64,000 bases of DNA from Kluyvera sp036759925 (GTDB lineage Bacteria; Pseudomonadota; Gammaproteobacteria; Enterobacterales; Enterobacteriaceae). The stretch is from assembly GCF_036759925.1 (NCBI RefSeq), contig NZ_JAPKIB010000004.1:124001-188000 (forward strand), given 5' to 3'. This document shows positions 45,091 to 53,029 of the stretch, piece by piece. Positions within the stretch are counted from its first letter, which is position 1. The number at the start of each line of letters is the position of its first letter. A program made the position numbers and the translations under genes. Below the pieces are notes generated by a model, which saw only the letters and a program-made list of their open reading frames with translations, was not told where the DNA came from and ran no database searches.

Positions 45091-46611
45091 ATGTCTACCC
45101 TGCCCGACTTGAATTCGTCCGAATCGCTTCTGGACGACCACACCACTTTGATGTCCACCACCGATCTCAACAGCTATATCACCCACGTAAACGATGCCTT
45201 CATAAAGGTGAGCGGCTATAGTCGCCACGAGATGCTCAGCCAGCCGCACAATATGGTGCGCCATCCCGATATGCCAAAAGCCGCCTTTGCCGATATGTGG
45301 CGTACCCTGAAGCAAGGCGAGCCGTGGAGCGGCATCGTCAAAAATCGCCCGAAACACGGCGGCCATTACTGGGTGCGTGCGAACGCCATCCCCCAGGTGC
45401 GTAATGGCAAAACGATTGGCTATATGTCGATTCGCACCAAAGCCAGCGAGGAAGAGGTGGCGGCGGTTGAGCCACTGTATCAGGCGCTTCGCGAAGAACG
45501 CAGTAATAAGCGTCTCTATAAAGGTCGTGTTATCAGCAAACGCTGGTGGGGCAAGCTGTCGGCTATCCCGCTGCGCTGGCGGGTCAGAAGTATTATGCTG
45601 GGGTTCTACCTGCTGCTTGCGGTGAGCCTGCTGGCCCTGAGCGCGCCGATTCTGGCGGTGCTGGCGTCGGCGGTGATCCTCTTACTGACCACGCTGGTAC
45701 TGGAGTGGCAGATTGTTCGCCCGGTGGAAAATGTGGCGCGACAGGCGCTCAGCGTGGCAACCGGAGAACGTAACAGCGTTGATCCGCTGCCGCGCAGCGA
45801 TGAGCTGGGCCTAACGCTACGCGCGGTTGGCCAGCTCGGGTTGATGTGCCGCTGGTTGATAAACGATGTCTCGACGCAGGTGAATAGCGTGAGCGACGGC
45901 AGCGATGTGCTGGCGCGCGGCAATGAAGATCTGAATCAGCGTACTCAGGAAACGGTAGTGAACGTGCAGCAAACGGTGGCGACCATGAGCCAGATGGCGG
46001 CGTCGGTGCAGAATAACTCTCAGACGGCGGCGGAAGCCGATAAGCTCTCGTTGGCGGCCAGCGGCGCGGCGGCGCAGGGCGGCCAGGCGATGCACCGGGT
46101 GGTGCAGACCATGGAAGATATCGCTGACAGCACGCAGCGCATCGGTTCTATCACCACCTTGATTAACGATATCGCGTTCCAGACCAATATTCTGGCGCTG
46201 AACGCCGCCGTCGAAGCGGCGCGCGCGGGCGAGCAGGGGAGAGGGTTTGCCGTGGTCGCCGGGGAAGTTCGCCATCTGGCGAGCCGTAGCGCGACGGCGG
46301 CAAACGAAATTCGTCAGCTGATTGAGGCCAGCGCCAGCAAGGTGCAGTCAGGCTCCGAGCAGGTTCACGCTGCCGGGCGCACGATGGATGACATTGTCTC
46401 GCAGGTACAGAATGTCACCAAGCTGATTGCGCAGATTAGTCAATCTACGTCTGAACAGGCCACGGGGCTGTCTGATTTAACGCGTGCCGTGGCGAAGCTG
46501 GATGAGATCACCCAGAAAAACGCCGGACTGGTGGCGGAAAGCGCCAACGTGTCGGCGATGGTAAAACACCGCGCCAGCCGTTTACAGGATGCGGTCACCG
46601 TCCTGCATTAA
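45091..46611 (+). CDS. aer: Aerotaxis receptor
   Basis: A 506-residue receptor, exactly the E. coli Aer length. The N-terminal PAS domain binds FAD (HNMVRHPDMPKAAFADMW and the following W/R-rich core), followed by a linker, a membrane hairpin (about 168-208), HAMP and proximal signalling regions and the MCP signalling tip (TNILALNAAVEAARAGEQG). It lacks a periplasmic sensor domain and methylation-site pentapeptide. It steers swimming by redox state, so the host is probably flagellated. Its stop overlaps that of convergent yqjI by 4 bases. Confidence 0.96.
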   Translation: MSTLPDLNSSESLLDDHTTLMSTTDLNSYITHVNDAFIKVSGYSRHEMLSQPHNMVRHPDMPKAAFADMWRTLKQGEPWSGIVKNRPKHGGHYWVRANAIPQVRNGKTIGYMSIRTKASEEEVAAVEPLYQALREERSNKRLYKGRVISKRWWGKLSAIPLRWRVRSIMLGFYLLLAVSLLALSAPILAVLASAVILLLTTLVLEWQIVRPVENVARQALSVATGERNSVDPLPRSDELGLTLRAVGQLGLMCRWLINDVSTQVNSVSDGSDVLARGNEDLNQRTQETVVNVQQTVATMSQMAASVQNNSQTAAEADKLSLAASGAAAQGGQAMHRVVQTMEDIADSTQRIGSITTLINDIAFQTNILALNAAVEAARAGEQGRGFAVVAGEVRHLASRSATAANEIRQLIEASASKVQSGSEQVHAAGRTMDDIVSQVQNVTKLIAQISQSTSEQATGLSDLTRAVAKLDEITQKNAGLVAESANVSAMVKHRASRLQDAVTVLH

Positions 46612-47189
46612 TCCAGCTGCGAGATCTCCAGCGCCGCGCGGTCGATAATGCCGATCACCTGCTTCAGCTGCGCGTCGCCGATCTCGCCCTGATTCACCTT
46701 CAGGTCGAGCACCGCCTTAAAGTTATCCAGCGCCCGCTTCATCTGCGGGTTTTTGCGTAGCTCATGCCCGACCATCCTGGACTTCAGCCGTGCCTGAATA
46801 TGCTCCAGCGGTTCCTGATTTTCTTCCAGCGTCTGGATGCCTTCTGCGGTAATGGCGATTTTTTTACGCCCGCCGTCCTCTTCATGTACGGTAATCAGCC
46901 CCTGGTCCTGGAGCAGGTCGAGCGTCGGGTAGATAACGCCCGGGCTTGGGCTGTAGTTGCCCTGGGTTAGCGCCTCAATGGCTTTAATCAGTTCATAGCC
47001 GTGGCTGGCGTTATCCTTCAGGATGCTGAGGACCACCAGGCGCAGTTCGCCGTGGCCGAAGAAGCGCTGGCGACGTCCGCCACCGCCGTGGCCCTCACCA
47101 CGCCCGCCACGATGTTCGCACTCACCGCGTTCGCCGCGATGTCCGCGACCACCACGGCCGCGATGTTCAGAATCAGAGAAAGGTCTCAT
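46608..47189 (-). CDS. yqjI: PadR-family metal-responsive repressor YqjI
   Basis: A 193-residue PadR-type regulator. The N terminus (about 1-42) is His/Gly/Arg/Cys-rich and likely binds nickel or iron; then RRQRFFGHGELRLVVLSIL opens the winged-helix domain with GYELIKAIE and SPGVIYPTLDLLQ. E. coli YqjI represses itself and yqjH and is inactivated by nickel. The N-terminal tail is shorter than in E. coli (207 residues). It diverges from yqjH. Confidence 0.93.
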   Translation of the reverse strand: MRPFSDSEHRGRGGRGHRGERGECEHRGGRGEGHGGGGRRQRFFGHGELRLVVLSILKDNASHGYELIKAIEALTQGNYSPSPGVIYPTLDLLQDQGLITVHEEDGGRKKIAITAEGIQTLEENQEPLEHIQARLKSRMVGHELRKNPQMKRALDNFKAVLDLKVNQGEIGDAQLKQVIGIIDRAALEISQLD

Positions 47190-47210
47190 GATGTTTATCC
47201 TTGTGTTGTT

Positions 47211-47406
47211 TAGATATATCTAACTTATATCTAAAGTTGTATCTTTAGCAATATCGAAAATGAAAAATTTGTCAATGTATTGATATTTAATGATTTTAAT
47301 TTTTTGCGTGAATTTTTTGTGCGCTGTTATTCATATATCTTAAAAATAACTTGCTTTCTGTTTAGTTGGCAATCATTATCATTTGCAAATGATTTAGATA
47401 TATCTA
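47211..47406. promoter_or_regulatory. YqjI palindromes and Fur-like box between yqjI and yqjH
   Basis: Two identical palindromes TAGATATATCTA are at 47211-47222, 21 bp before the yqjI start, and 47395-47406, 19 bp before the yqjH start. A third imperfect copy, TTATATCTAAAG, is near 47225-47236. AATCATTATCATTTGCAAATGATT at 47371-47394 (core ATCATTATCATTTGCAAAT) resembles a Fur box abutting the yqjH-side palindrome. Confidence 0.83.
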
Positions 47407-47425
47407 TTTGTGAGAGAGACGCCGA

Positions 47426-48190
47426 ATGAAAGAGAACAAATACCCACAGCGCGTGCGCAATGAACTCCGTTTCCGTGAACTGACCGTCCTGCGCGTTGAG
47501 CGCATTGGTGACGCTTTCCAGCGCGTGGTGCTGGGTGGCGAGGCGCTGGATGGTTTTAGTTCGCGTGGCTTTGACGATCACACCAAGCTGTTTTTCCCGC
47601 AGGTTGGCAGCACTCTGACGCCACCGACGATGACCGATGAGGGCATTGTGTGGGCAGACGGTGTACGCCCGCAGGCTCGCGACTATACGCCGCTCTATAA
47701 CGCCGAGCGCCATGAGCTGGCCTACGATTTCTTTATCCACGACGGTGGCGTTGCCAGCCAGTGGGCAATAGAAGCAAAAGCCGGGGATACGCTGCTTATC
47801 GGCGGCCCGCGCGGTTCACTGGTGGTGCCGGAAGATTATGCCTGGCAGCTGTATGTTTGCGATGAAACCGGTATGCCGGCGCTGCGTCGCCGTCTGGAAA
47901 CGCTGCAAACGCTAGCGGAGCGCCCGCAGGTAACGGCGCTGGTGATGGTAAAAGACGAAGCGGACAAAGCCTATCTGGCCGGGTTTGATGGTTTCAATAT
48001 CGAGTGGATCTCCGGCTATGATGCCGCCACCGTTGCCGCGCGCCTGGCACAGCTTACGGTACCAGAATCGGATTACTTTATCTGGCTGACCGGTGAAGGG
48101 AAGGTGGTAAAAAACCTGACCGATGGTTTTGTGACCGACGCTATCGACCCGCAGCTGGTGCGTTCAAGCGCCTACTGGCACGCGAAATAA
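47426..48190 (+). CDS. yqjH: NADPH-dependent ferric-chelate reductase YqjH
   Basis: A 254-residue siderophore-interacting flavoprotein, the E. coli YqjH length. The FAD-binding RDYTPLYNAERHELAYDF and GGPRGSLVVPEDY stretches are present. It reduces ferric siderophores such as enterobactin to release iron. Control by YqjI and Fur is supported by the sites upstream. E. coli order breaks off right after this gene. Confidence 0.95.
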   Translation: MKENKYPQRVRNELRFRELTVLRVERIGDAFQRVVLGGEALDGFSSRGFDDHTKLFFPQVGSTLTPPTMTDEGIVWADGVRPQARDYTPLYNAERHELAYDFFIHDGGVASQWAIEAKAGDTLLIGGPRGSLVVPEDYAWQLYVCDETGMPALRRRLETLQTLAERPQVTALVMVKDEADKAYLAGFDGFNIEWISGYDAATVAARLAQLTVPESDYFIWLTGEGKVVKNLTDGFVTDAIDPQLVRSSAYWHAK

Positions 48191-48198
48191 CAGCATTC

Positions 48199-48596
48199 CG
48201 GTTGCGCTATGCGATGACGTGATAGCGCGACCCTTTCCCTGTTATCCCTCTCCTCATGATTTATCCAGATCTCCCATCATCATTATGATGAACACCCCGT
48301 TTTCCATACTTTTTATACGATTATTTTGCCCCGTTATTAGGGCTTTCTTTAGCGATTAATTTTTATCTAATTAGTTGTTTTTAAATGATTGTTATCGGAT
48401 AAACCTATGGTTATGTGATGTCAATCACTACATTCGGTTTTCCAATACAAAATCTGTAAAACTAGAACTTTGTCGACTTTTCGTCTAAAAATACCGGGGC
48501 AAGGGCTAGACACGACCACTTAATGGTTATCAAATGGTTAAAAAATACCGTGTCAGATGTTAATCATCGACAAAATTAAAAAATGGTTAGCCCGCA
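48199..48596. other. Gap after yqjH: hairpin and upstream region of POT gene
   Basis: GTTGCGCTAT and ATAGCGCGAC (about 48201-48229) form a hairpin followed by a pyrimidine-rich stretch, a likely yqjH terminator. The following 350 bp are low-GC and hold no convincing gene; they likely contain the promoter of the POT transporter. Confidence 0.5.
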
Positions 48597-48724
48597 TATA
48601 CCCTAAATAATTCGAGTTGCAGGAAGGCGGCAAGGGAGTGAATCCCCAGGAGCTTACTCTAGTAAGTGACTGAGGTGAGCGAACGCAGCCAACGCACCTG
48701 CAACTTGAAGTATGACGGGTATAC
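48597..48724. repeat. ERIC (IRU) element
   Basis: The segment is about 127 bp, as full-length ERIC elements are. It contains GTGAATCCCCAGGAGCTTAC and AGTAAGTGACTGAGGTGAGCG, nearly identical to the two halves of the central ERIC palindrome used in ERIC-PCR, and is bounded by TATACCC and GGGTATA. It ends 39 bp before the POT transporter ATG. Confidence 0.95.
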
Positions 48725-48763
48725 ACGACTTACCTGCGTTACGACGCACCTTCTGGAGAAACT

Positions 48764-50317
48764 ATGCATTCCTCTGTTAATAAAAACGAAAGCCGAACCT
48801 TTTTCGGTCATCCGTACCCGTTGGGTTCGCTGTTCTTTACCGAAATGTGGGAGCGATTCTCGTTTTACGGTATCCGCCCGTTACTGATTCTGTTTATGGC
48901 GGCAACCGTCTATGACGGCGGCATGGGCCTGGCGCGTGAAAACGCCTCGGCGATTGTAGGGATCTTCGCGGGGACCATGTACCTGGCGGCGCTGCCGGGC
49001 GGCTGGCTGGCCGATAACTGGCTTGGCCAGCAAAAGGCGGTGTGGTATGGCTCCATCCTGATTGCGCTTGGCCACCTGTCGATCGCGCTGTCGGCCTTTA
49101 TGGGCGACAACCTGTTCTTTATCGGCCTGATGTTTATCGTGCTGGGCTCGGGTCTGTTCAAGACCTGTATCTCGGTCATGGTCGGTACGCTGTATAAAAA
49201 GGGCGATGCCCGTCGTGACGGCGGCTTCTCGCTGTTTTATATGGGTATCAATATGGGGTCATTTATCGCGCCGCTGATTTCCGGTTGGCTGATTAAATCC
49301 CATGGCTGGCACTGGGGCTTTGGCATCGGTGGTATCGGGATGCTGGTGGCGCTGGTTATCTTCCGCGTGTTCGCCGTACCGGCGATGAAGCGCTACGACA
49401 GCGAAGTGGGTCTCGACTCCACCTGGAACAGCCCGGTGGCGAAGAAAAACGGCGTCGGTGCGTGGCTGTTGGCGTTAGCGGTAGGCGTGGCGGTGATTAT
49501 CACCCTGATTGCCCAGGGCATCATTGTGATTAACCCGGTGGCGGTTGCCAGCGTGCTGGTGTACGTGATTGCGGCGTCCGTTGCGCTGTACTTCATCTAC
49601 CTGTTTGCCTTTGCTGGCCTGAGCCGTAAAGAGCGCGCGCGCCTGCTGGTGTGCTTTATTCTGCTGGTCTCCGCTGCGTTCTTCTGGTCGGCCTTCGAGC
49701 AGAAGCCAACGTCCTTTAACCTGTTTGCTAACGACTATACCAACCGCATGATCGGTGATTTTGAGATCCCAGCGGTGTGGTTCCAGTCGATTAACGCCCT
49801 GTTTATCATCCTGCTGGCACCGGTCTTTAGCTGGGCCTGGCCTGCGCTGGCGCGTAAAAACGTCCGTCCAGGCAGTATCACCAAGTTCGTTATCGGTATT
49901 CTGTGTGCGGCGGCAGGTTTTGGCCTGATGATGCTGGCGGCGCAAAACGTGCTGAGCAACGGCGGCGCTGGCGTATCGCCAATGTGGCTGGTGGGCAGCA
50001 TCCTGATGCTGACGCTCGGCGAACTGTGCCTGAGCCCAATTGGTCTGGCGACCATGACGCTGCTGGCACCGGAGAGAATGCGCGGCCAGATGATGGGGCT
50101 GTGGTTCTGCGCCAGTGCGCTGGGTAACCTGGCGGCGGGTCTGATCGGTGGCCACGTGAAGGCCGATCAGCTGGATATGCTGCCGGACCTGTTTGCTCGC
50201 TGCTCCATCGCGCTGCTGATTTGTGCGGCGGTGCTGTGCGTGCTGATTGTGCCGGTTCGCCGGATGCTGGAAAACGCGAAATCCAGTGCGGAGCAAAAGC
50301 CGGTTAGCAACGCGTAA
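48764..50317 (+). CDS. POT/PTR-family proton-dependent oligopeptide transporter
   Basis: A 517-residue POT-family transporter with 14 predicted membrane segments. The family signature is EMWERFSFYG (ExxERFxYYG type), and the SLFYMGINMGSFIAPLISG signature of PTR2 is present. It should import di- and tripeptides with protons. The N terminus PLGSLFFTEMWERF and overall sequence differ from E. coli DtpA, so no dtp symbol is given. An ERIC element sits directly upstream, and a strong terminator follows. Confidence 0.9.
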   Translation: MHSSVNKNESRTFFGHPYPLGSLFFTEMWERFSFYGIRPLLILFMAATVYDGGMGLARENASAIVGIFAGTMYLAALPGGWLADNWLGQQKAVWYGSILIALGHLSIALSAFMGDNLFFIGLMFIVLGSGLFKTCISVMVGTLYKKGDARRDGGFSLFYMGINMGSFIAPLISGWLIKSHGWHWGFGIGGIGMLVALVIFRVFAVPAMKRYDSEVGLDSTWNSPVAKKNGVGAWLLALAVGVAVIITLIAQGIIVINPVAVASVLVYVIAASVALYFIYLFAFAGLSRKERARLLVCFILLVSAAFFWSAFEQKPTSFNLFANDYTNRMIGDFEIPAVWFQSINALFIILLAPVFSWAWPALARKNVRPGSITKFVIGILCAAAGFGLMMLAAQNVLSNGGAGVSPMWLVGSILMLTLGELCLSPIGLATMTLLAPERMRGQMMGLWFCASALGNLAAGLIGGHVKADQLDMLPDLFARCSIALLICAAVLCVLIVPVRRMLENAKSSAEQKPVSNA

Positions 50318-50334
50318 TCCTGTTCTGACTGCTG

Positions 50335-50364
50335 AGCCGGTACATGCTGTACCGGCTTTTTTTT
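50335..50364 (+). terminator. Terminator of the POT transporter gene
   Basis: AGCCGGTACA and TGTACCGGCT arms, loop TGC, followed by T7, 18 bp after the stop codon. Confidence 0.93.
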
Positions 50365-50520
50365 GCGCAGTGCGCACCAGTTCTTGCGCAAAACGGGTAT
50401 AAAACGTGATGTTTGATCGAGAATAAGTGCAATAACGTGAGCGGTTCCTTTGAAATTGCGGCGGATTCCGGTCCATAGTATAGACTTGATTACTACGTGG
50501 TTAATTTTAAGGACAAGCCT

Positions 50521-50820
50521 ATGCCAGCAGTCATTGATAAAGCGTTGGATTTTATTGGTGGTATGAACACGTCTGAGCCTGTACCACAGTCCATGGATGA
50601 AAGTACGGCGAAGGGTATTCTGAAATATTTGAAAGAATTAGGTATGCCGGTGAGCGCTGCCGATGTAGCTGAACGCGGCCATCAGGAAGGCTGGAGCGAT
50701 GGGTTTACGGATAAAGTCGCCGGATGGGCAGAGAAGGTCGAGTCCGGTGAACATATGGTGATTAAGAACCCTGAATTCTTCTCTTCCTACATGCGAGAAG
50801 AGCTTAGCTCACTGGTGTGA
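50521..50820 (+). CDS. yoaC: DUF1889 protein, YoaC-like
   Basis: A 99-residue soluble protein starting MPAVIDKALDFIGGMNTS, with STAKGILKYLKELGMP and KVAGWAEKVESGE as conserved blocks. It matches E. coli YoaC from memory in length and pattern. The start is set by AAGGACAAGCCT. It is flanked by terminators on both sides and so is monocistronic. In E. coli yoaC is elsewhere on the chromosome. Function unknown. Confidence 0.82.
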   Translation: MPAVIDKALDFIGGMNTSEPVPQSMDESTAKGILKYLKELGMPVSAADVAERGHQEGWSDGFTDKVAGWAEKVESGEHMVIKNPEFFSSYMREELSSLV

Positions 50821-50853
50821 GTTAATCCTGTTTAAACCGCAATAACCTATCCC

Positions 50854-50890
50854 GGATGTTTTCACCTTCAACGTGAAAACATCCTTTCTT
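50854..50890 (+). terminator. Terminator of the yoaC-like gene
   Basis: GGATGTTTTCAC and GTGAAAACATCC, perfect 12-bp arms with a 7-nt loop, then TTTCTT, 34 bp after the stop. Confidence 0.9.
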
Positions 50891-50943
50891 ATTGAGCGTC
50901 CCCCAATTCCCCATCTTACGGTATTCATCTTTCTACTGCACTG

Positions 50944-51147
50944 ATGCTGGTATTACGTGTGATGAAATTAAAATCGCACTATGTGTTTATTTTAAGCATC
51001 TTATTTATTTTATTTATTAGCAGTGATTTTATTACCTTGCTATTTGTTTCGGTGTTTATTGTTATTGGGTTTTTTCTTATCAGGAAATTTAACGTACATT
51101 TTCATATTATTTTATTTCATCGGTTTAAATTAAATAAATATGAATAA
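50944..51147 (+). CDS. Possible small hydrophobic membrane protein
   Basis: A 67-codon ORF coding for a basic N terminus and two hydrophobic stretches (HYVFILSILFILFISS and LLFVSVFIVIGFFLI), then a basic tail. The hydrophobicity could also come from AT-rich DNA. No clear ribosome-binding site precedes ATG 50944 or the in-frame ATG 50962. I do not recognise it. Confidence 0.3.
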   Translation: MLVLRVMKLKSHYVFILSILFILFISSDFITLLFVSVFIVIGFFLIRKFNVHFHIILFHRFKLNKYE

Positions 51148-51596
51148 TGTGCTGCTAAAGTTAACCGATTACATTATTTTGATTTGCAAAATCAAGCGCA
51201 TTCATTAAAAGTATATTGCAATTTCATTAACACTCGTTGTCGGAATTTGATTTTGGTCAATAGATTGTGCTGGCGTCTACTCTTTGTTTCGTAGGGATAA
51301 ATGGTAAGAACCTATCTGGAATGGGGCTTTGCTGCCATTTATTACATAATATATAGAGGTTGATTAACAATTAATTCATGTTGACGTGATTGCATTTCAA
51401 ATATTAGGCTTTACATAAATTTACGACTTGAAGTAAACGCTTTCACTGATTTTCGATAGTGGGTGTTTTCATGTTGAAAAGAAAAAATAACAGCACCGAT
51501 AGCGAGTGCATAACAAAAAATACCGAATTAAAAACTGCATAAAGCAGGTGTGGTGTTTTTTAGCGATCCATTATTTGTTAATTGATGAGTGGCAAA
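51148..51596. other. Low-GC region upstream of the porin leader
   Basis: No gene was seen. TTTACATAAATTTACG and GAAGTAAACGC near 51412-51441 recall OmpR-type AC-rich boxes in porin promoters, but the match is weak. A promoter for the downstream leader and porin is expected here. Confidence 0.35.
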
Positions 51597-51725
51597 ATGA
51601 TACGGAATGGTTCTATGCGGAGCATGATAGCCTCTGCACGTACGTTCGGCATGCGTCAAATTGATTCTGATTCCCGCGGGTATTGCGGGATGTTCGGAAG
51701 CCAGCTCGTTCTTTGGATTCGGTAA
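51597..51725 (+). CDS. Candidate leader ORF upstream of the porin
   Basis: A 42-codon ORF from ATG 51597 to TAA 51725, with GAGTGG about six bases before the ATG. The product begins MIRNGSMRSMIASARTFGMR and ends SQLVLWIR. It ends 10 bp before a strong terminator hairpin and 125 bp before the porin gene. Placement resembles a leader peptide, or the body of a small RNA that happens to be open. I do not recognise it. Confidence 0.35.
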   Translation: MIRNGSMRSMIASARTFGMRQIDSDSRGYCGMFGSQLVLWIR

Positions 51726-51735
51726 CCAGCCTTAG

Positions 51736-51761
51736 GCTCTCCCTTGCGGGAGGGCTTTTTT
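51736..51761 (+). terminator. Intrinsic terminator in the porin upstream region
   Basis: GCTCTCCC and GGGAGGGC arms (one G-U pair), loop TTGC, followed by T6 (51756-51761). It would end any transcript coming from upstream 89 bp before the porin start. Confidence 0.88.
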
Positions 51762-51796
51762 AATGACTCGCGATCGCCTCGCGAGTCATTAAAAAA
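51756..51796. repeat. Perfect 18-bp inverted repeat overlapping the terminator U tract
   Basis: Arms TTTTTTAATGACTCGCGA (51756-51773) and TCGCGAGTCATTAAAAAA (51779-51796) are perfectly complementary with a 5-nt loop TCGCC. The left arm begins with the six T residues of the preceding terminator, so the two structures share bases. Confidence 0.93.
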
Positions 51797-51850
51797 GCCT
51801 GGATTACCGGGTAAATCCCTACGGGGAATAATAATCGAAGGAACATAAAA

Positions 51851-52936
51851 ATGATGAAAAGCAAGCTGGCAATTCTGATCGGTCTCGTGGCGCTGGCATC
51901 CACCGCTCACGCTGCCGAAATCTATAACAAAGACAGCAACAAACTTGATCTGTATGGCAAAGTGAAGGGAGAGCATGACTTCGTCTCTTCCGTTGGCAAC
52001 GCTGACGCTACCTATGCGCGTCTGGGCTTCAAAGGCGAAACTCAGATTGCTAACGGCGTAGTGGGTTTTGGCCAGTTTGAACACCAGTTCAACGCGAGCC
52101 AGCCTGAAGGTTCTCAGACTGAAGCCACCCGTTTGGCCTTTGCGGGTCTGGATCTGGGGGACTACGGTTCTATCGACTACGGTCGTAACTACGGTATCCA
52201 GTACGATATTGGTTCTTACACCGACGTGCTGACCGAATTCGGTGGTGACTCCTACCAGTACACCGACAACTACATGAACGGTCGTACCACCGGTGTTCTG
52301 ACCTACCGCAACAAGAACTTCTTCGGTCTGGTTGATGGTCTGGCGCTGGGTCTGCAGTACCAGGGCGCTAACGAGCGTCAAGACAAGCCCGCTAAATCTA
52401 ACGGCGAAGGTTTCGGTACTTCCCTCCAGTACGAAATCCCTGATTCAGGTGTGACTCTGGGTGCCGCTTACAGCCGTGCTAAAACTACCGATCAGGTGGT
52501 AAGTGACGCGAACATCACCTACAGCCCTGCATTCGGTAATACAGCAGAAGCATGGTCCGTTGGTGCGAAATACGATGCGAACAGCATCATGCTGGCAACC
52601 ATGTACACCGAAACTCACAACATGACCCCAGTTGGCATGAAAGTGGGCGACACCCTGTACCCTCTGTTCACCGATAAGTCGAAAGCGTTTGAAGCTATCG
52701 CAGGTTACACCTTCGACTTCGGCCTGCAGCCAACCGTGGGTTACGTGCAACAGCGTGCGGAACTCCAGGGCCGTTCTTTCGACGCGGTTAAATACGTTCA
52801 GCTGGGTGCGGCTTACTACTTCAACAAAAACTTCGCGGTTGATGCAGCATACAAAATCAACCTGCTGAAAGACGATCAGAACTTCGGTTTCGCCACCGAC
52901 GATCAGGCAGTACTGGGCGCTACCTACCAGTTCTAA
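51851..52936 (+). CDS. General outer-membrane porin (OmpC/PhoE family)
   Basis: A 361-residue trimeric porin. It has a signal peptide (MMKSKLAILIGLVALASTAHA) and a mature start AEIYNKDSNKLDLYGKVKG. Sixteen-strand porin hallmarks are seen: the first strand motif above, GFGQFEHQFNAS, the constriction loop L3 with TEFGGDSYQYTDNYM, and the terminal strand ending QAVLGATYQF with C-terminal Phe for BAM recognition. It cannot be assigned safely to ompC, ompN or phoE, so no symbol is given. GAAGGAACAT is the ribosome-binding site. A terminator follows, and the 5' region contains a leader ORF, terminator and palindrome. Confidence 0.92.
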   Translation: MMKSKLAILIGLVALASTAHAAEIYNKDSNKLDLYGKVKGEHDFVSSVGNADATYARLGFKGETQIANGVVGFGQFEHQFNASQPEGSQTEATRLAFAGLDLGDYGSIDYGRNYGIQYDIGSYTDVLTEFGGDSYQYTDNYMNGRTTGVLTYRNKNFFGLVDGLALGLQYQGANERQDKPAKSNGEGFGTSLQYEIPDSGVTLGAAYSRAKTTDQVVSDANITYSPAFGNTAEAWSVGAKYDANSIMLATMYTETHNMTPVGMKVGDTLYPLFTDKSKAFEAIAGYTFDFGLQPTVGYVQQRAELQGRSFDAVKYVQLGAAYYFNKNFAVDAAYKINLLKDDQNFGFATDDQAVLGATYQF

Positions 52937-53000
52937 TTCAGGTAGCAAACTCTCATTAGTTTGTTTTTTTTATATGTGCCTGTTTACTTGAATATATTTT

Positions 53001-53024
53001 GCCCCACTGTGGTGGGGCTTTTTT
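53001..53024 (+). terminator. Terminator of the porin gene
   Basis: GCCCCAC and GTGGGGC arms with a 4-nt loop, followed by T6, between the convergent porin and prpR genes. Confidence 0.92.
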
Positions 53025-53029
53025 ATACC

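Noticed and set aside
51656..52381. 241-codon antisense ORF over the porin start
   Set aside because: It lies antisense to the porin and its leader; the product has no recognisable domain.
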